NCBI RefSeq assembly: GCF_004804335.1
Contig: NZ_SRXY01000003.1
Location: 372,001 to 436,000 of the forward strand
Reading direction: 5' to 3'
Length of the DNA: 64,000 nt
From: Pacificoceanicola onchidii
GTDB taxonomy: Bacteria; Pseudomonadota; Alphaproteobacteria; Rhodobacterales; Rhodobacteraceae
This document shows positions 32,005-39,753 of the stretch, piece after piece. The notes beneath the pieces are model-generated. The model was not told the DNA's origin. It ran no database searches and saw only the letters and a list, made by a program, of their open reading frames with translations. Position numbers and translations under genes: made by a program. Numbering within the stretch: position 1 is the first letter of the stretch; each line of letters opens with the position of its first letter.

Positions 32005-33198
32005 ATGACAACGCGATTCACCGGCAGTTTCACCCAGCAGGAAGCCATCCCCGATGAGGGCATCGCCGCCGCGATGGCGGTGCTGCGCGGCGGGCGTTTG
32101 CACCGTTACAACGTGGCCGAGGGCGAGCTTTCAGAGGCGGCCTTGCTGGAGCAGGAGTTTGCCGCCTTTACCGGCGCGAAATACGCGCTGGCGGTGGCTT
32201 CGGGCGGCTATGCCATGGGCTGCGCTTTGCGGGCGATTGGAGTGAAACCGGGTGATCGGGTTTTGACCAATGCCTTTACGCTGGCCCCGGTGCCCGGTGC
32301 GATTGCCGCCGTGGGCGCGGTGCCGGTTTTCGTCGGGGTGACGGAAGGGCTGGTCATTGATCTTGACGATCTGGAGGCCAAAGCGGGCGCGGCCTCTGTT
32401 CTGATGCTCAGCCATATGCGTGGGCATCTGTGTGACATGGATCGGCTGATGGCGATTTGCGACGCGCACGGGATTACGGTGATCGAAGATTGCGCGCACA
32501 CCATGGGCGCGGCCTGGAAGGGCGTCCCGTCGGGCAGGCAGGGCGCGGTGGGCTGTTATTCGACGCAGACTTACAAACACATGAATTCGGGCGAGGGCGG
32601 GTTTCTTGTCACCGACGACGAGGAGATCGCGGCGCGGGCGGTGATGCTTTCCGGCTCTTACATGCTGTATGAGCGGCATCTGGCGGCCCCCGGCCCGGAG
32701 GTGTTCGAGCGGATCAAATACGAGACGCCCAACGTGTCTGGGCGCATGGACAACCTGCGCGCCGCCATTCTGCGCCCGCAACTTCGCGCTTTGCCCGAGC
32801 AGGTGGCGCGGTGGAATGATCGCTACCGCGTGGTCGAGGATGGGCTGCGCGGCACGCCGGGTCTGACCGTCGTGGAGCGGCCCGAGGAAGAGACCTATGT
32901 CGGCTCGTCGATCCAGTTTCTTTTGCTGGATTGGTCGGCGGAGGGGGTGCAGTCGGTGCTGTCCCGCTGCGCTGCGCGCGGGGTCGAACTCAAGTGGTTT
33001 GGCGGCGCGGAGCCGGCAGGGTTCACGTCGCGTTATGACAGCTGGCGCTATGCGCCGTCCGAGCCGTTGCCCGCCAGCGACCGCGTGCTGCGCGGGATCG
33101 TGGACATGCGGCTGCCGCTGACGTTCAGTCTGGATGACTGCGCCCTGATCGCGGGGATTATCCGCGATGAGGTGGGGGCCGTGTTTCAGGCCGGATAG
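32005..33198 (+). CDS. DegT/DnrJ/EryC1/StrS-family aminotransferase
   Basis: PLP-dependent enzyme of the sugar-aminotransferase family. Residues AVASGGYAMGCALRAIG bind the cofactor ring region, EDCAHTMGA supplies the aspartate, and the PLP lysine is in TQTYKHMNSGEGG. No sugar-nucleotide or polysaccharide genes adjoin it, so the substrate is unknown. ATG 32005 is chosen; a TTG at 31984 is possible. Confidence 0.82.
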   Translation: MTTRFTGSFTQQEAIPDEGIAAAMAVLRGGRLHRYNVAEGELSEAALLEQEFAAFTGAKYALAVASGGYAMGCALRAIGVKPGDRVLTNAFTLAPVPGAIAAVGAVPVFVGVTEGLVIDLDDLEAKAGAASVLMLSHMRGHLCDMDRLMAICDAHGITVIEDCAHTMGAAWKGVPSGRQGAVGCYSTQTYKHMNSGEGGFLVTDDEEIAARAVMLSGSYMLYERHLAAPGPEVFERIKYETPNVSGRMDNLRAAILRPQLRALPEQVARWNDRYRVVEDGLRGTPGLTVVERPEEETYVGSSIQFLLLDWSAEGVQSVLSRCAARGVELKWFGGAEPAGFTSRYDSWRYAPSEPLPASDRVLRGIVDMRLPLTFSLDDCALIAGIIRDEVGAVFQAG

Positions 33199-33244
33199 GG
33201 TTGGGCCTGTAGCCAACCTTCGTTCTTTGCACCCAGGCGCGGAA

Positions 33245-33270
33245 TCAAGGCCGCAGGCCGCCGCGCCATC
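33245..33270 (+). repeat. Dispersed hairpin repeat, copy 2
   Basis: Second copy of the 26-base block at 13242-13267. Its stem is GGCC-GCA-GGCC, a compensatory version of the first copy. It runs directly into the left arm of the 142-base inverted-repeat unit. Confidence 0.55.
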
Positions 33271-33401
33271 GACGGGCCGTCCCCACGGCACGGCGATTGG
33301 GTTGTCGTACCGAGCCGCGCCGGCCTAGCGCTCCAGTGGCAGGGATAAATCGAGGTGATCAGAAGTTGCTTCGCCGTACCACGGCCCGTCGATGACGCGG
33401 C
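33260..33401. mobile_element. MITE-like unit with 21-base inverted arms
   Basis: The left arm 33260-33280 and right arm 33381-33401 are inverse complements at 20 of 21 positions (shared core ATCGACGGGCCGT). About 100 bases lie between them, with no reading frame. I see no clear target-site duplication. It may be a non-autonomous element or a long hairpin repeat; I cannot tell which. Confidence 0.45.
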
Positions 33402-33419
33402 TTTTTCTCCAGGCATGAG

Positions 33420-33440
33420 GTCACGGATCAAGTCCGGGAC
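33420..33440. repeat. Dispersed GTCCCGGA palindrome, copy 3
   Basis: Arms GTCACGGA and TCCGGGAC around TCAAG; one mismatch in the left arm. It lies about 70 bases before the leucine operon promoter. Confidence 0.6.
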
Positions 33441-33507
33441 GAGTGTGTTCTATGGCCACTCAAGACCAATCCCTCCACCTCCAAACCAGACGGGTTCAAC
33501 CAGCCCA

Positions 33508-33549
33508 TTGACGCGACTCGCTTTGCTCGTTTAAATGAACGCATGTTCA
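33508..33549 (+). promoter_or_regulatory. Promoter and overlapping operator of the leucine catabolic operon
   Basis: TTGACG at 33508-33513 and TTAAAT at 33531-33536 are separated by exactly 17 bases, a good housekeeping promoter. A perfect inverted repeat, TGAAC-GCAT-GTTCA, occupies 33536-33549, that is the end of the -10 box and the likely start of transcription, where a repressor would block initiation. The shape suits a TetR-type regulator, which often controls such operons; none is encoded nearby. Confidence 0.6.
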
Positions 33550-33573
33550 ATAACCGACGCGGGGAGGCGCGGG

Positions 33574-34737
33574 ATGTTTCAGGCCAGCATGACTTTCGAC
33601 CTTGGCGAGGACGTGAATGCGCTCCGTGAGATGGTGCACAAATGGGCGCAGGAGCGGGTGAAGCCGATCGCCGCGCAGGTGGATGCGGACAACGAGTTCC
33701 CCAATGAGCTTTGGCCGGAGATGGGCGAGCTGGGCCTTCTGGGCATCACCACGCCGGAAGAGTACGGCGGCGCGGGCATGAGCTATCTGGCGCATGTGGT
33801 TGCGGTTGAGGAGATCGCGCGGGCGAGCGCCTCTGTCTCGCTGTCTTACGGCGCGCATTCGAACCTCTGCGTCAACCAGATCAAGCTTAACGGCACCGAA
33901 GAGCAAAAGCACAAATACCTGCCGGGGCTGATCGCCGGGACCTCCATCGGCGCGCTGGCCATGAGTGAGCCGAGCGCCGGGTCGGACGTGGTTTCGATGA
34001 AACTGAAGGCTGAGAAGAAGAACGGCTATTACACGCTCAACGGCAACAAATACTGGATCACCAACGGGCCGGACGCGGATACGCTGGTGGTCTATGCAAA
34101 GACGGATCCGGAGGCGGGCTCCAAGGGTATCACGGCCTTTATCGTTGAAAAGAGCATGAAGGGCTTCAGCACCTCTCAGCATTTCGACAAGCTGGGGATG
34201 CGCGGCTCGAACACTGCCGAGCTGGTGTTTGAAGACGTGGAAGTGCCGTTTGAAAACGTCCTTGGCGAAGAAGGGCGCGGCGTGCGCGTGTTGATGTCGG
34301 GGCTTGATTATGAGCGCGTCGTTCTGGCCGGGATCGGCACCGGGATCATGGCGGCCTGTCTCGATGAGATCATGCCCTACATGGTGGAACGCAAGCAGTT
34401 CGGCCAGTCCATCGGGGATTTCCAGCTCATGCAGGGCAAGATCGCCGATATGTACACCAAGATGAACTCGGCCCGCGCCTATGTCTACGAGGTTGCCAAG
34501 GCCTGTGATCGCGGCGCAGTGACCCGTCAGGATGCGGCGGCCTGTTGCCTCTATGCCAGCGAAGAGGCCATGGTGGTGGCGCATCAGGCGGTGCAGGCCA
34601 TGGGCGGCGCAGGGTTCCTGACCGACAGCCCGGTGAGCCGAATCTTCCGCGATGCCAAGCTGATGGAGATCGGGGCAGGGACCTCGGAAATCCGCCGGAT
34701 GCTTGTGGGACGCGAATTGATGGCCGCAATGAGGTGA
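33574..34737 (+). CDS. ivd: Isovaleryl-CoA dehydrogenase
   Basis: FAD acyl-CoA dehydrogenase oxidising isovaleryl-CoA to 3-methylcrotonyl-CoA in leucine breakdown. Family motifs include [45 protein letters not shown] and the catalytic glutamate in [11 protein letters not shown], as in isovaleryl-CoA dehydrogenases. C-terminal [16 protein letters not shown] completes it. ATG 33574 has GGGGAGG 6 bases before; an upstream in-frame ATG at 33538 lies in the operator. First gene of the operon. Confidence 0.94.
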   Translation: MFQASMTFDLGEDVNALREMVHKWAQERVKPIAAQVDADNEFPNELWPEMGELGLLGITTPEEYGGAGMSYLAHVVAVEEIARASASVSLSYGAHSNLCVNQIKLNGTEEQKHKYLPGLIAGTSIGALAMSEPSAGSDVVSMKLKAEKKNGYYTLNGNKYWITNGPDADTLVVYAKTDPEAGSKGITAFIVEKSMKGFSTSQHFDKLGMRGSNTAELVFEDVEVPFENVLGEEGRGVRVLMSGLDYERVVLAGIGTGIMAACLDEIMPYMVERKQFGQSIGDFQLMQGKIADMYTKMNSARAYVYEVAKACDRGAVTRQDAAACCLYASEEAMVVAHQAVQAMGGAGFLTDSPVSRIFRDAKLMEIGAGTSEIRRMLVGRELMAAMR

Positions 34738-34740
34738 CGC

Positions 34741-35058
34741 TTGCCAAAATGGCTCTGGTTTCTGCCGCTTGGATTGATCGTTCTGGTCGGGAGCCTGATG
34801 GCATTTCGGCTGGGCTGGATCGCGGCAAATCTGGACGAAACACAGGCCATTGAAGCCTACGCGCAGCGTTTTGTGACCCGTGAGGGCAAGGGGCTGGAGC
34901 CTTGGAACTGCTTTGGCGAGCCGGGCGAGGCGGTCTGGCTCTTGGTGCGCTGTACGGGAGAGGGGCGCACGTGGACCTATCAGGTCAACCGCTTTGGCGG
35001 GCTTGTCGGGATCATACCGCCGGGCGGCGGCGCATCGAAAGGGAGAGTGGACGCATGA
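34741..35058 (+). CDS. Small single-helix membrane protein in the leucine operon
   Basis: 105 residues: one N-terminal membrane anchor (LWFLPLGLIVLVGSLMAFRL), then a small extracytoplasmic domain with two cysteines (WNCFGEPGE and LVRCTGEG) that may form a disulfide. TTG 34741 is used because GAGGTGA sits properly before it. It starts 3 bases after ivd and overlaps the next gene by ATGA. No family recognised. Confidence 0.65.
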   Translation: MPKWLWFLPLGLIVLVGSLMAFRLGWIAANLDETQAIEAYAQRFVTREGKGLEPWNCFGEPGEAVWLLVRCTGEGRTWTYQVNRFGGLVGIIPPGGGASKGRVDA

Positions 35059-35543
35059 AGAGACTTCTGCTGATCGCGGCGATGAGCTGTGCGGCTCCGG
35101 CCTTGGGCTTTGCACAAGACCTGTCCTTCTCTATGGCCACAACCGAAGAATGCTTTGCCTCCGAAGGCACCTTTGACGAATGCGTTGGGGCGTCTGCGCT
35201 GGCGTGTATGGAGGGGGATGACGCCGGGTTCACAACCGTGGGCATGGGCTTTTGCTATGAGCAGGAGCGGGCGGCGTGGGACGCGGAGTTGAATCGCGTC
35301 TACAAGGACGTCATGGCGCTTTCGAAGCAGATGGACGCGGAGAACGGCGCCTATGCACCGTCTCAGGCAGAGGCTTTGCGCGCCATGCAGCGGGCGTGGA
35401 TCCCGTTTCGCGATGCAAAATGTGCCTATGAGCGCAGCCAGTGGGGCGGCGGTACGGGCGGCGGGCCGGCGACCCTGTCTTGTCTGATGTATGAGACCGC
35501 GCGGCAGGTGCGGGATCTGCGGGCGGCTCTTTTGGCGCGGTGA
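35055..35543 (+). CDS. LprI-like periplasmic protein (DUF1311)
   Basis: A signal peptide (MKRLLLIAAMSCAAPALGFA, cleavage after about residue 20) precedes a cysteine-containing domain. The WDAELNRVYKDVMA and LRAMQRAWIPFRDAKCAYE pattern is typical of the lysozyme-inhibitor LprI N-terminal family (DUF1311). It overlaps its neighbours on both sides by a few bases, so it belongs to the operon although its role in leucine catabolism is unclear. An upstream in-frame extension lacks a signal peptide. Confidence 0.75.
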   Translation: MKRLLLIAAMSCAAPALGFAQDLSFSMATTEECFASEGTFDECVGASALACMEGDDAGFTTVGMGFCYEQERAAWDAELNRVYKDVMALSKQMDAENGAYAPSQAEALRAMQRAWIPFRDAKCAYERSQWGGGTGGGPATLSCLMYETARQVRDLRAALLAR

Positions 35544-37090
35544 TGCTGGAGCGGGGCGCGACATACGAGGCCTTGAAAGCCGGGTTTCGCTGGGATCTTC
35601 CGGAGCGACTGAACATGGCGGAACAGGTCTGCGATGGTTGGGCCGCGCGAGCGCCGGAGCGGCTTGCCCTGATTGATCTGAGCGACGGGGTGCGGCGCGA
35701 CTGGAACTATGGCGCACTGCGGGAGTTGTCCTTGCGCGTGCAGGCGGCGCTGATGGCGCGGGGTGTGGTGCACGGCGACCGGGTTGGCGTGTTGCTCTCG
35801 CAATCGCCGCTCTGCGCAGCGGCGCATATCGCGGCGTGGCGGATGGGGGCGATTTCCGTGCCCTTGTTCAAGCTGTTCCGCCATGACGCCTTGGCCTCGC
35901 GGGTGGGCGACAGCGGCGCGCAGGTGATTGTGACCGACGCGGAAGGTGAGGGCATGCTGTCCGGGCTGGACGTCAAGGCCTTGAGGGCGGAAGACCTCCC
36001 TGAAGCCACTGAGGCAGGCGCGGCCCAGACCGGGCCGGAGGATCCGGCGGTTCTGATCTACACCAGCGGCACCACCGGCAGCCCCAAAGGCGCGCTGCAT
36101 GGGCATCGGGTTTTGACCGGGCATTTGCCGGGGGTCGAGATCAGTCATGATCTGCTGGGCGCGCCCGGCGATGTGCTCTGGACTCCTGCGGATTGGGCGT
36201 GGATCGGCGGGCTGTTCGATGTGCTCATGCCCGGGCTGGCGCTTGGGGTGCCAGTGGTGGCGGCGCGCATGGGGCGGTTTGACGTGGCCAGTTGCCAGCA
36301 GATCATTGCAGAGGCGGGCGTGCGCAACGTATTTTTCCCGCCGACCGCGCTGCGGATGTTGAAAGCCGAGGGCGCGCGGATCAGTGGGCTGCGCAGCGTG
36401 GCCTCCGGCGGGGAGCCTTTGGGGGCGGAGATGCTGGCCTGGGGACAGGAGAGTCTCGGGGTGACGATCAACGAATTTTACGGCCAGACCGAGTGCAACA
36501 TGGTTGCGTCGAGCTGCGCGCACCTCTTCAGCCCGAAACCGGGCTGCCTCGGCAGGGCGGTGCCGGGGTTCGACGTTGCGGTGATTGACGCGGCGGGCCG
36601 GAAGACGGGGGACGAAGGCGATATCGCGGTCCGGCGCGGGGCGGCGTCGATGATGCTGGGGTATTGGAACAAGCCTGCTGAGACTGATGAGAAGTTCCGG
36701 GGCGACTGGATGCTGACCGGGGATCGCGGTGTGATCGAAGAGGGTTTCATTCGCTTTGTTGGGCGCGAGGATGATGTGATCACCTCGGCGGGTTACCGCA
36801 TCGGCCCGGCAGAGATCGAAGACTGCCTGCTGACCCATCCGGCAGTGGCAACGGTGGGGGTTGTGGGCAAGCCGGACCCGCTTCGGACGGAACTGGTGAA
36901 AGCCTATGTCGTGGTGAAGCCGGGCCATACCTGCGCGGCAGAGGATCTTCAGGCATGGGTTAAAGAGCGGCTCGCAAGTTATTCTTATCCAAGAGAGATT
37001 GCCTTTCTCGAAGCCTTGCCGATGACGGTGACGGGCAAGGTGATCCGCAAGGATTTGAAGGCCATGGCCATGGCGGAGGTGGCGGGATGA
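35543..37090 (+). CDS. AMP-dependent acyl-CoA synthetase
   Basis: Adenylate-forming ligase of 515 residues that would activate a carboxylic acid to its CoA ester. It has the P-loop LIYTSGTTGSPKGALHGH, NEFYGQTECN, the ATP-binding aspartate in WMLTGDRG, the hinge region and the acyl-adenylate lysine in MTVTGKVIRKDLK. In a leucine/isovalerate operon the likely substrates are branched-chain or short acids, or acetoacetate. ATG 35543 overlaps the preceding stop (TGATG). Confidence 0.88.
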   Translation: MLERGATYEALKAGFRWDLPERLNMAEQVCDGWAARAPERLALIDLSDGVRRDWNYGALRELSLRVQAALMARGVVHGDRVGVLLSQSPLCAAAHIAAWRMGAISVPLFKLFRHDALASRVGDSGAQVIVTDAEGEGMLSGLDVKALRAEDLPEATEAGAAQTGPEDPAVLIYTSGTTGSPKGALHGHRVLTGHLPGVEISHDLLGAPGDVLWTPADWAWIGGLFDVLMPGLALGVPVVAARMGRFDVASCQQIIAEAGVRNVFFPPTALRMLKAEGARISGLRSVASGGEPLGAEMLAWGQESLGVTINEFYGQTECNMVASSCAHLFSPKPGCLGRAVPGFDVAVIDAAGRKTGDEGDIAVRRGAASMMLGYWNKPAETDEKFRGDWMLTGDRGVIEEGFIRFVGREDDVITSAGYRIGPAEIEDCLLTHPAVATVGVVGKPDPLRTELVKAYVVVKPGHTCAAEDLQAWVKERLASYSYPREIAFLEALPMTVTGKVIRKDLKAMAMAEVAG

Positions 37091-37674
37091 GAGCGGTTTT
37101 CTCTGTCCTGTGCGGCTGCACCGGGTTTGCGCTTCATGCGCAAGAGCCGGAGTTGCTGCCGAGTTTTGCCACCTGCATGGACAAGGAAGTGGCACGTTAC
37201 GAGCGGGCGCTGCGGCGCGTGCAGGATATGCCGGAAACGCAGCCCTTCGAGATTGGCGATATGCGCGGGACGGAGTTTTGCGGCTCGGTCGGGATTGTGA
37301 CCTGCGACCGCTCCGAAGAGAAATTGCCGTGCCAGCATGCCTTTGCCGAAGAGCAGGATGCGCTGGGGGCGCGGATTTTGGCGACTCTGCCGGAGCCGGG
37401 AGCGGTTCAGGGGCGAGCCGGGCAATGGTCGGATGACTTGTATCCGCTGGTTCTGGCGCTGGCGCAGGGCACATCCGCGGGGCCGGATTGCGGCGGTGAT
37501 ACCGATGTCATGGCAGCCTGGTGCGAGGCCCGCGAGGCGAACCGGCGGCTGATGAACGCGGTTCTGGCCTGGCAATTGGCGCGGTTTCTGAACGCCGCGC
37601 CGGACGCGATCGAAGCAGGTTGGGCCAAGGTGCCGCCGCCCGTGCGGCCACAGGCCAGACCGGACGAGAATTGA
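37087..37674 (+). CDS. Secreted Cys-rich protein of unknown function
   Basis: 195 residues. A short signal peptide (VFSVLCGCTGFALHAQ) is followed by a mature part with about six cysteines (ATCMDKE, EFCGS, VTCDRS, LPCQHAF, PDCGG, AWCEARE), suggesting disulfides and a periplasmic place. The AWCEAREANRRLMN segment recalls LprI-like proteins, but I would not assign it. It overlaps the synthetase stop (ATGA) and precedes mccB by 50 bases. Confidence 0.6.
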   Translation: MRAVFSVLCGCTGFALHAQEPELLPSFATCMDKEVARYERALRRVQDMPETQPFEIGDMRGTEFCGSVGIVTCDRSEEKLPCQHAFAEEQDALGARILATLPEPGAVQGRAGQWSDDLYPLVLALAQGTSAGPDCGGDTDVMAAWCEAREANRRLMNAVLAWQLARFLNAAPDAIEAGWAKVPPPVRPQARPDEN

Positions 37675-37724
37675 GACACGACAGGGCGCGCGGCGCCGGA
37701 AGAACGTAGAACGAGGAAGGCGAC

Positions 37725-39326
37725 ATGAAACTGCAATCGCAGGTCATCACGGGGTCCGAGACCTTCAAGGCCAACCAGGCGGCACATCTGGAGGCGCTGC
37801 GCGAGATCGAAGAGGCGGCTGCGGCTGCGGCTGAAGGTGGCGGTGAGAAATCCCGCGCGCGGCATGTGGCGCGGGGCAAGATGCTGCCGCGCGAGCGGGT
37901 GGCGAACCTGCTTGATCCCGGCGCACCGTTTCTGGAGATCGGGGCTACGGCGGCGCATGCGCTTTATGACGGGGCTGCGCCCGCGGCGGGGGTGATCGCC
38001 GGGGTAGGCACCGTTGAAGGGCGGCAGGTCATGGTGGTCTGCAACGACGCGACGGTGAAAGGCGGCACCTATTACCCGATGTCGGTGAAGAAACACCTGC
38101 GGGCGCAGGAGATTGCCGAGGAAAACCACCTTCCATGCATCTATCTTGTGGACAGCGGCGGCGCGAACCTGCCCAACCAGGACGAGGTGTTCCCGGACCG
38201 CGACCATTTTGGCCGGATTTTCTACAATCAGGCGCGGATGAGCGCGAAGGGGATTGCGCAGATTGCCGTGGTGATGGGATCCTGCACGGCGGGCGGGGCC
38301 TATGTGCCGGCCATGTCGGATGTGTCGATCATCGTAAAGGAACAGGGGACCATCTTCCTCGCCGGACCGCCGCTGGTGAAGGCGGCGACGGGGGAGGTTG
38401 TGACTGCCGAAGACTTAGGCGGCGGCGACGTGCACACGCGGCTTTCCGGTGTGGCGGACTACTTGGCGGAAGACGACGCCCATGCGCTGGCTTTGGCGCG
38501 GCGCGCGGTGTCATCGCTGGGGGTGCCGGGGCAGAGCCCCGGCCTACAGGCTGTCGAGCAACCGGCTTATGACCCGAGCGAAATCCTCGGCGCGGTGCCT
38601 GCGGATCTGCGCACGCCTTACGACATTCGCGAGGTGATCGCACGGATCGTGGATGGCTCGCGGTTTGACGAGTTCAAGGCGCGCTTTGGCGAGACGCTGG
38701 TTTGCGGCTTTGCCCATGTGGAAGGCATGATCTGCGGCATCATCGCCAACAACGGCGTGCTGTTTTCAGAAGCCGCGCAGAAGGGTGCGCATTTCATCGA
38801 GCTTTGTTCGCAGCGGCGTATCCCTCTGGTTTTCCTGCAGAATATCACCGGGTTTATGGTGGGCCGAAAGTATGAGAACGAAGGCATCGCGCGGCATGGG
38901 GCGAAGATGGTGACCGCCGTCGCCTCGACCTCCGTGCCCAAGATCACGCTGCTGGTGGGCGGCTCGTTCGGGGCGGGCAACTACGGAATGGCGGGCCGGG
39001 CTTATCAGCCGCGGTTCCTCTGGACGTGGCCGAACAGCCGCATTTCCGTCATGGGCGGCGCGCAGGCGGCGGGGGTTCTGGCCACGGTCAAACGCGACGC
39101 CATCGAGCGCGGTGGCGGATCGTGGTCCGAAGATGAGGAAGCGGCGTTCAAGCAGCCGACCATCGACATGTTCGAACGCCAGTCGCATCCTCTGTACGCC
39201 TCTGCCCGGCTTTGGGACGATGGCTGCATCGACCCGCGCAAGTCCCGAACAGTCCTCGCGCTCAGCCTGCGCGCGGCGCTGAATGCCCCGATAGAGGAGA
39301 CACGTTTCGGCGTGTTCCGGATGTGA
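37725..39326 (+). CDS. mccB: Methylcrotonyl-CoA carboxylase, carboxyltransferase (beta) subunit
   Basis: Transfers carboxyl from biotin to 3-methylcrotonyl-CoA, giving 3-methylglutaconyl-CoA. It has two crotonase-like halves, with [51 protein letters not shown] and [18 protein letters not shown], all typical of MccB. Length is 533 residues. Odd point: bases 38526-38547 are a palindromic repeat identical to one at 15878, read in frame as part of [13 protein letters not shown], in the variable linker between the halves. GAGGAAGG precedes the ATG. Confidence 0.93.
   Translation: MKLQSQVITGSETFKANQAAHLEALREIEEAAAAAAEGGGEKSRARHVARGKMLPRERVANLLDPGAPFLEIGATAAHALYDGAAPAAGVIAGVGTVEGRQVMVVCNDATVKGGTYYPMSVKKHLRAQEIAEENHLPCIYLVDSGGANLPNQDEVFPDRDHFGRIFYNQARMSAKGIAQIAVVMGSCTAGGAYVPAMSDVSIIVKEQGTIFLAGPPLVKAATGEVVTAEDLGGGDVHTRLSGVADYLAEDDAHALALARRAVSSLGVPGQSPGLQAVEQPAYDPSEILGAVPADLRTPYDIREVIARIVDGSRFDEFKARFGETLVCGFAHVEGMICGIIANNGVLFSEAAQKGAHFIELCSQRRIPLVFLQNITGFMVGRKYENEGIARHGAKMVTAVASTSVPKITLLVGGSFGAGNYGMAGRAYQPRFLWTWPNSRISVMGGAQAAGVLATVKRDAIERGGGSWSEDEEAAFKQPTIDMFERQSHPLYASARLWDDGCIDPRKSRTVLALSLRAALNAPIEETRFGVFRM
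38526..38547. repeat. Palindromic element inside mccB
   Basis: Identical over 22 bases to 15878-15899 in inverse orientation: CCGGGGC-AGA-GCCCCGG plus CCTAC. It encodes a linker in the carboxylase beta subunit without breaking the frame. Confidence 0.6.
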
Positions 39327-39330
39327 TCCG

Positions 39331-39753
39331 ATGACCCAGAAAAAAACACTGCAACAGTTGGTTGACGAAAACCCGCAGGCCGAGACGTTCCGGTTTGGCG
39401 ACAGCAAGACGCTCTGTGACGAGATCCTCGCGTTGGTGCGATCGGGGCAGAAGACCGCCACGGTCGAGGCGATGCGGGCGTTCGAGAAAGAAGGCGACGC
39501 GCTGCCCGAAGTGGGGCGGCGCGACATTGCGCTGACTTGGGAGGGCGCGCCCGCGGCGATGATCGAGACGGTCGCGGTCGAGGTGATGCGCTTTGATGAG
39601 ATGACCGAAGAGAAGGTCGCAGCGCAGGGCGAGTTTCGCGATCTGGCGCACTGGCAGAAGGGCTATCGCGCGTATTTCTCGCGCAATGGCGGCGTGAGCG
39701 ATGACATGCGGATCTTGTACGAGACCTTCCGCGTGGTGGAGGATTATGCATGA
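39331..39753 (+). CDS. ASCH-domain protein
   Basis: 140-residue cytoplasmic protein with the ASCH fold pattern: RFGDSKTLCDEILALVRSGQ, KTATVEAMRAF and DIALTWEGAPAAMIETV, near EFRDLAHWQKGYRAYF. ASCH domains bind RNA or act as small amidohydrolases; the role here is unknown. It lies between the two carboxylase subunit genes and overlaps mccA by ATGA. Confidence 0.75.
   Translation: MTQKKTLQQLVDENPQAETFRFGDSKTLCDEILALVRSGQKTATVEAMRAFEKEGDALPEVGRRDIALTWEGAPAAMIETVAVEVMRFDEMTEEKVAAQGEFRDLAHWQKGYRAYFSRNGGVSDDMRILYETFRVVEDYA

Larger units (their letters stand above)
33199..33507. other. Gap with repeats upstream of the leucine operon
   Basis: No gene. The stretch holds the second copy of the covarying hairpin repeat, a MITE-like pair of inverted arms and a GTCCCGGA-family palindrome (entered separately). 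The remainder up to the promoter at 33508 shows nothing else. Confidence 0.6.

Noticed and set aside
34902-35054. N-terminal extension of the LprI-like protein
   Set aside because: It overlaps the preceding gene in another frame and would hide the clear signal peptide starting at 35055.
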